Shown here piece after piece: positions 57,893-64,000 of a stretch of DNA of 64,000 bases; the first letter of the stretch is position 1; each line of letters opens with the position of its first letter. The stretch is from positions 3,829,001-3,893,000 of the forward strand of contig JAZARR010000153.1 of the NCBI GenBank assembly GCA_037389465.1, written 5' to 3'. The stretch is from Baylisascaris procyonis. Taxonomy: Eukaryota > Nematoda > Chromadorea > Rhabditida > Ascarididae. Below the pieces are notes generated by a model. It was not told the DNA's origin. It searched no databases and saw only the letters and a list, made by a program, of their open reading frames with translations. A program made the position numbers and the translations under genes.

Positions 57893-60800
57893 GGAGGAAG
57901 GAAGAGTGGAGTAGATAGGTGAAGACGTCACTCGCTGTCATCTGCTGTTAACTTTTATTCTGCTAATCAGGAGCTATTTTAAATTTCGTTCTCAATGGAA
58001 GTGAATGTAAGGAAGAAGGACGCTTAAATTTCTTTACGCTTCATAGAGAAAAATGAAAAAGAGGAAAATTGCGTAAGTGGAACAAATAAAAGAATAAATA
58101 CTATTGCTTCTGCTCTGAAAACATTTTTATTTTGCAAAAATTCTCACTGCTTGCATACATTAAATTAATTGCGCAATTCGATCGGCTGTTAATTGAATAT
58201 GGAGCTTAAAAATTGAGTTTGAATAACGAATGTTTTGTGAAGCGTTTGAAGGATTCTATGGATTCAGAACCAGGTGAGGCAAAAAAAGAGGACCATCTGC
58301 TCCCTTCGAATACTTTTTTTCTGGAGAATTCATGAATTATGAAACGAGACGTTAATCACTGATCTGTTAATAAAGGCGAATCTAGTGAAAGTGGTAGAAA
58401 ATATCCTCAGGTCGTGCGGTTTTTCTTAGTTTTGGGCAAGCGAAACTTTGGTACTTGCAGCTCCTAAGTATTCGGTTGCTTTTTCTTTGAAACGAGCATA
58501 CTTATTAGTGAATATGGAAATAATACTGGACTGTATCCCTACCATATTACTATTCGTATTTGAGGCTTACAACATTATCAAGTCCCCACTGAAAATTTAA
58601 CCAGGAAATGGAAAATATTTTTAGCCAAAAAAATAAAATAACAGTGGCAAAATTTATTAGACTGAAAAAAGTTTGAAATCAAAGTCAAATACAACGTAGC
58701 AAACGTAAGTAGGTAGTAAACAAATATGTAGATTACGAAATATTTATACGAGGAAAAGAATTTATGCGATAGGTAATAATTCAAATACTCAAAGTTGTCT
58801 CAAGGTTTAAAGTATCCTTGGATTCAAACGATAACTCTATGAAATCATCGTCGTTTATAAAGCAGTATTCTTCAGTGGGCTTTTTTCAGACATTTTGGAT
58901 TCTTGCTTCAAAAAAATTTGAATACGCTATTTGAGGCAAATTTTACGCCCTTTGGGGAATAGATCACTGATTGCGATCCGAGCTGAAGTTGATTCGGTTG
59001 GCCATCGACCGCAGACATCAGCTTGCAATCACAATTCGGTTGAGACCGAGCTTGTTGCAAAAACACTGCGTGCTTAGCATCCGAAATCATTCAGTAAGAA
59101 CGAATTACGGCTGTGATGAGTAGAGCAAGAGGAGTTTTTGGTCGGTAGATACCAACCGAAGCTCAGATTCCCAGTCGAACTTCAAACTGTCCGTTTCTTT
59201 TTTCACTAATAGGAACTATCAGGTTACTCCTTTTTATATCACTCTTTAATTCTGCTTGCTTGGATCGCTTCACATCGCAAATGTTTTGAAGCAGTTGAAG
59301 AATTCTGTAATTTCACCACGAATGACCTTCCGGTTTGCATTAGGTTGGCGCTCACTTGGCCACCGTTCATGCACTTTTACAGATTGTTACAGCAGTTGCA
59401 ATTTACTCGGTATTTTAAACCGGAAACTGTGTAAAGTAAAGTTGCTGAACCTATTGGATATAATGCATTTTGATGTTGGTCTTGTAGCCATAAAATTTAA
59501 ACGATCCCTGACGATCTCACCCTCGGAGTTTAATAGTTTATAATCCTCGAATTTATGAGATTATTCCAGTTTCCCAAGAAACCCAATATTAGGTAAGACC
59601 ATGGTTCTTGAAGTAGACATTTATTCATTTCGCATATACCAAAAACAAAAGGAATAAAAAGGTCGAAGGTCAGATCATGAAGATAACCACGGAAGGAAAA
59701 AAAGCATCTGTGCGAGCAGACACCGCATGTCCAATACACAACAGCAGTAATATTGAGTGTGAAAACAAAAGCACTTTCAAAGTTGAAAGAGTGCGTGGAA
59801 TAACCATATTGGCACCGATTAATTCCAGATTCGTAGAAGATGAAACTGAAGACTGTCCAGAACATTGTTTTTGATGCAACACTTTTGACTAACTGGAGAT
59901 GTCGACTACCGTCAAGGAGAAACTGAAACAATTCTGGAAGCGAAATATCGGACAGACCATAGAAATTTTAATAAATGGAGTCAAATCGAAGATCCGCCTG
60001 CGATAATAAAATGATTTCATATCAAAGATTTTACTCTGATGGCATAATGCAGGCGGTAAGGATCACGTTGACCTTTGCAAGGAGCAAGACGGGTGGAACG
60101 TTTTTGGACATTCTGCAGCAACATGATATCAAAGACCGAACAAGTCGAGTACGCTATTCCAAGATGGGTCGATAGTAGTCAGTGGAGGCCTATGGGCACT
60201 GATCATATCATTACCAAGCCCGAAGAATACACTTGGCAATTTTGGATGATACAACGAGGCTGAAACGCATAATCCTTGCTAGTTTGAATGAGCAAATCCT
60301 TGTTTCGTTTTTTGAATTATTTCCAGCAGTGCTTGTTTTCCAAGCGACAATTTTGATTTTATTCGCGCATTTGCTTTAATAAGACATAAAATGAATTCCG
60401 ATCTATTCTCGAAAGAAAGCACATGAAACACTTGAAGATGTCCCGAAAAAAACACTTCAAGGAAAATGTAAATTGCGGCATGTCTTGTTGAAGTTGGAAA
60501 TTAGACAAAGAAAACCAGAAAATAGTTATGAAATTGTTGCAGAACTGAGTAAGATGTATTATGTTCGGACGAGCAAAGTAAACTGCAGCATAACTTAAAA
60601 AAAAAAAACCAAAAGAAGGCCACATTGCGAATGCCATACGAAAGCTCATGAATTATTGAGTAATTTATTAGTTTTCACTTAAATTAAAATATGAAGGATT
60701 CGATGAGCGCACAACTCGAAAATTCACTTTCAAATTTCATTGTACTACCTGTACTAAATGACGTATGAATGTAAACGCTATAATAATCACAGAAATTTGT

Positions 60801-61080
60801 GGTGCTGTTAAGAGACCACAAGAATGACTAATATACGTAAAACAGATCTTCGTCACTGAATTACCTAATCGACGACCGTCTTCTAAACCCCACGCGGAAA
60901 ACTATACGCACTTCAATTCACTACCTATGCTGTTTTTGGGATGCACTGCTATTTACTACAGTTCAGATCGGAACGCTCTGACACTACACAGATTGGCGTA
61001 TGAATTGGCGTTAGATATGTTGTCTAATACGGCAATTCATTCCAAATTATAGAAGACTGGTGACAAAGGGCATGAGGCTA

Positions 61081-61206
61081 ATGGCGGAGAAGAAAACTGA
61101 AGATGTGATGCGATCACTTATAGTTCTGAGCATTATAGGCATGGGATCTGGAGAGAAGGACAGATGCTATCAATGTGGCAAGAGTGGACTGTATAGAAAT
61201 CCCTAA
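61081..61206 (+). pseudogene. Short ORF with a degenerate CCHC zinc knuckle, possible gag remnant
   Basis: A 41-codon frame (MAEKKTEDVMRSL and onward) ends in GEKDRCYQCGKSGLYRNP. The CxxC and following Gly match the start of a retroviral-type CCHC knuckle as found in LTR-retrotransposon Gag. The His is replaced by Leu and the last Cys is absent. No protease, reverse transcriptase or LTR was recognised nearby. It is most simply a small remnant, or a chance resemblance. Confidence 0.25.
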
Positions 61207-64000
61207 AGTTAACTGGATGGTGGAAGAATCAGGAGAAGTTTGAAGATGCTTTCTTTAACAGTTACCTGTACATACCTCTCGTTAAACGAATTAACAAACG
61301 AAATCTTTTTTGAAAACTTTTTAATGCATATCCTCTCATCACACCGTACCGGTGTCAATGGTGCTCTTAGCCTTTCGGATTCCGGTGACCCCACGTCTGG
61401 AACGTTAGATAGCTGCGATGAAAAGTCGATATATGAGAATAAGGAGGAGGGGATGAAGGGATGTTGTTGAGACGCTGTTTCTGGTTTATCCGAGGAAAAA
61501 ATGTTGAAGAAGGATTAAGCAGATGATCGGATGCGTTTCCAGTTGATGCCGGATAGGTGGAAACAAATTCTTTATGCTATTCTGTATCTAGAGAGCAAGA
61601 AAGGGAGGTGGGCGAAGGATCAAATATGGCTGTCGGCCTATGGTGATTCCCAGTGGACAGTAGTGCAATGCAGATAAGCGGTATTTGCGCCTGATTCGTG
61701 TTTCACGAAGTGTGAAAAAAAACGCGTTTCCCTTTAGAATGAGTGATAACATTGTCAACAACTCATCGAGCGGAAGACGTTTCCATTATCAAATAGCGAT
61801 AAATTTTACACGAAAGGATATTTAAGAAATTATAGAGAGGATATAACGCTCAGAAAATTGTCGCTTTTCTTTCACTAAGAAAAAAAAATGTAGGCGAAGC
61901 GATGGTGAAGTTGCCACTGCGTAACGCTATGTTGTTACAAATATTTTCACTACGACATTTTCCATTACATCTTTTTTTAGCTAAGACAAAAGGAGAAGCG
62001 GGCGAGGGGAATTTCGTCAGCGTTTTGGACTTTTCTGTAGCGAAATGAGAATGAATTGAAAACCTATCAGAGCACCTGGTAGGCTTTTAATTTGTTCTCA
62101 CTTCGCCGATTGCGTAATGCGTTTTGCCGATTGCATGATGGCATTATAGACGTCATGCATCACAGTTCTTCTCTCCAAACCAACCATTTGTGTGAAGGGT
62201 CATTAAAGAATAAAGCGTGTCTGACTAGTGTATCGATATTTCATGCTGCCGAATGCTTTGAGCGTCACCTTGAATTTTCTATTTAAAAAGCTGCAATTTT
62301 CAGCAAACCGACCGACATTTCTGGCCTCTCTAAATGCCTAAAACCTTCTGTATTTGATGAACCAAATTAACTCTTGATAAATAAAGTCGCATATTGAATG
62401 TCGGCGCAAAGGCTCTTGCTCCATCTTCAGTAATTCAGAAATTGACGCAAACTGGTAGATAGACAAGCACCCACGCAGATATTTCGTTGCAACAGTACCC
62501 TTTGGAACTGCAAAACTGCAAAAATGCACATAAAGTCATTTGCAGTTGTGCAGGATTTACGAGTGGTTGGATTCCTCGAAGCATCTGTATGTATTCGTTA
62601 TTTCGTGCGATGCATATTATCTATGCTCACTGTACATCGCTCTGATGAGCGGAAGTGCAAAACTGCATATATTGTGCCAACATTTCTGATATGATTTTCG
62701 CTTCTTCTACTTTCAACTGGGATCATGCTGGAATTCCAATACTTCGAATTTCTAAACAACTGCTTTCTACAAGAACAATATGAAGTCATAGGCTGAAATT
62801 ATGGGATTCTAATATTTCAGCACGCTGACTGGATAGCATCAAGAGAAATTGGGTCCCTTCATGTCACGTTTGTTGAGAAGATGAATTCTGTTTCCTACGA
62901 AAATCTGTTTTAAAAGGAAAGAAAAATTTCATGATTCAATGCTTCTATGAATAAATTCTTCTCTATGAATATCAAAGAATACAGATGAGTCAACGGCCTA
63001 AGGTCATTTATGCGGCACCTTGAAAATTAACTGGGGCTTCCGCATAATCTTCTTTTGCCGCATCGCGCATAAGTGGGGCTGGCGATGTTTAGATTACAAT
63101 CATACGCTTGCTCCCATTACTTTGCGCCTGAACTGTAAGATGATCAGGAAACCGATTATTGAGCTGATTTGATAACATCAAGACGTAGATCTTAAACTGA
63201 ATGAAAATGACACAATTATATTAGCTTCTGTTACTCTCATGATTTCACAACTTTTGCTACGAGAAATGAAAAAAAAAACATATCTGAAATCAGTGAAATT
63301 TCAAGAAGTCTCTTCTGAAATAGAATCACATCGCCAAGTGAATCGACATTCAAAACATTACCATGCTTCTATGATGGCAGCTGCTGCAAATTTGTGATGA
63401 AATGGAAATAGTTGACTATGAGCAATTGTTGTGCAATCAATGGTTTCAGGACATTTTAAAGAATACGGCTCAAAATATGAGTTTCTCTTGAAAAAAACTT
63501 TTATCTTTTTATTGGGTATAGCACCGAAATTGGGATATTTCGGGAAAGATATTATTTCGTTCATGAGAGTAGATATTAGTTGGTTTTATGAGATTTTGAA
63601 CGAAAAACTTGCTGAAAAGATGCTGCTCTATTGGGAAATATAAAACTTCATCAGCAATGAAAAGATTGGATCAATTGAGCGGCAATGGTGAAAGACTCAA
63701 CATTGAAAAAAAAATATGTTACAGCATTTAGAAAGAAAGTTGGATTATTGCCGAATAAACCAAAATAGTTGCCATTCGAAAAAAAAAAGAAGATCAGCAT
63801 AGCCGATGCAGAATAAAACTTGCCATCGACAGAATAAGGAGGAAATAGAACGTAAAAAATAATACGTGATCGTTAGTTTATGCTTAGAGTGTTGCGGAAT
63901 ATGGCGATCATGGAGGAATAAAATGAATCTGAATAATTGGACGATGCGAATTTATGCATCAAGCCTCAATCAAGCTGCCTTTAATTTTTATGTTTTCCTC
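61207..64000. other. No supported gene
   Basis: AT-rich sequence with only short frames. A plus-strand frame at 61240-61470 has a Ser/Asp-rich part (ALSLSDSGDPTSGTLDSC) that could be an exon, but no acceptor or family supports it. Genes crossing the right edge cannot be judged. Confidence 0.4.

Larger units (their letters stand above)
49877..61080. other. AT-rich region without a supported gene
   Basis: The left part may hold 5' exons of the minus-strand GPCR. Open frames are short. A plus-strand frame at 50476-50685 starts with a hydrophobic segment resembling a signal peptide, and a frame at 54081-54362 has one hydrophobic segment and a basic end. Neither has family or splice support. Simple repeats include a GA tract (52709-52747), a CA tract (57700-57719) and a G-rich tract (57876-57892). 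Confidence 0.4.

Overview
The window looks like nematode nuclear DNA. Splice acceptors follow the short nematode TTTCAG/TTTAG consensus with almost no polypyrimidine tract. The DNA is AT-rich, introns run from about 0.4 to 2.8 kb, and one stretch resembles the nematode spliced leader SL1. A neuropeptide-type receptor gene and a CR1/jockey-like retroelement fit the same picture. The species cannot be fixed from the sequence; a parasitic nematode with a mid-sized genome is a guess.

The main content is a plus-strand cluster of three related genes (8.9-35.2 kb) built from dynein light chain LC8 (DYNLL-type) domains. Gene 1 (8893-17201) has a long, purine-coded, highly charged E/K/R tail followed by four LC8 domains. 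Gene 2 (22712-28189) has a short basic head and four LC8 domains. Gene 3 (31295-35204) has a long Pro/Glu/Gln/His-rich head and one LC8 domain. Every intron lies at the same place and phase (phase 2), inside the codon matching human LC8 Lys31. Each internal exon therefore carries the C-terminal two thirds of one LC8 domain, a linker, and the N-terminal third of the next. All six internal exons are multiples of three, so the unit behaves as a circularly permuted, duplicable module. No single exon shows a complete LC8 domain, so one-ORF-at-a-time annotation would miss it.

Around and inside this cluster lie a decayed minus-strand non-LTR retrotransposon (24.3-25.7 kb, in a gene 2 intron), a TTTATA-type minisatellite (12.9-13.2 kb, in a gene 1 intron), (AT)n arrays and the SL1-like stretch at 10.4 kb.

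The right half (35-64 kb) is sparse. On the minus strand there is a probable first exon of an acidic protein of unknown function (39.25-39.49 kb). There is also a split rhodopsin-family peptide GPCR: its TM1, TM2 and ECL2-TM5 exons lie at 49.8, 49.4 and 45.4 kb, and its other exons were not found. The rest is AT-rich intergenic or intronic DNA with microsatellites, scattered purine/pyrimidine tracts, a degenerate zinc-knuckle ORF and short ORFs that I treat as chance.
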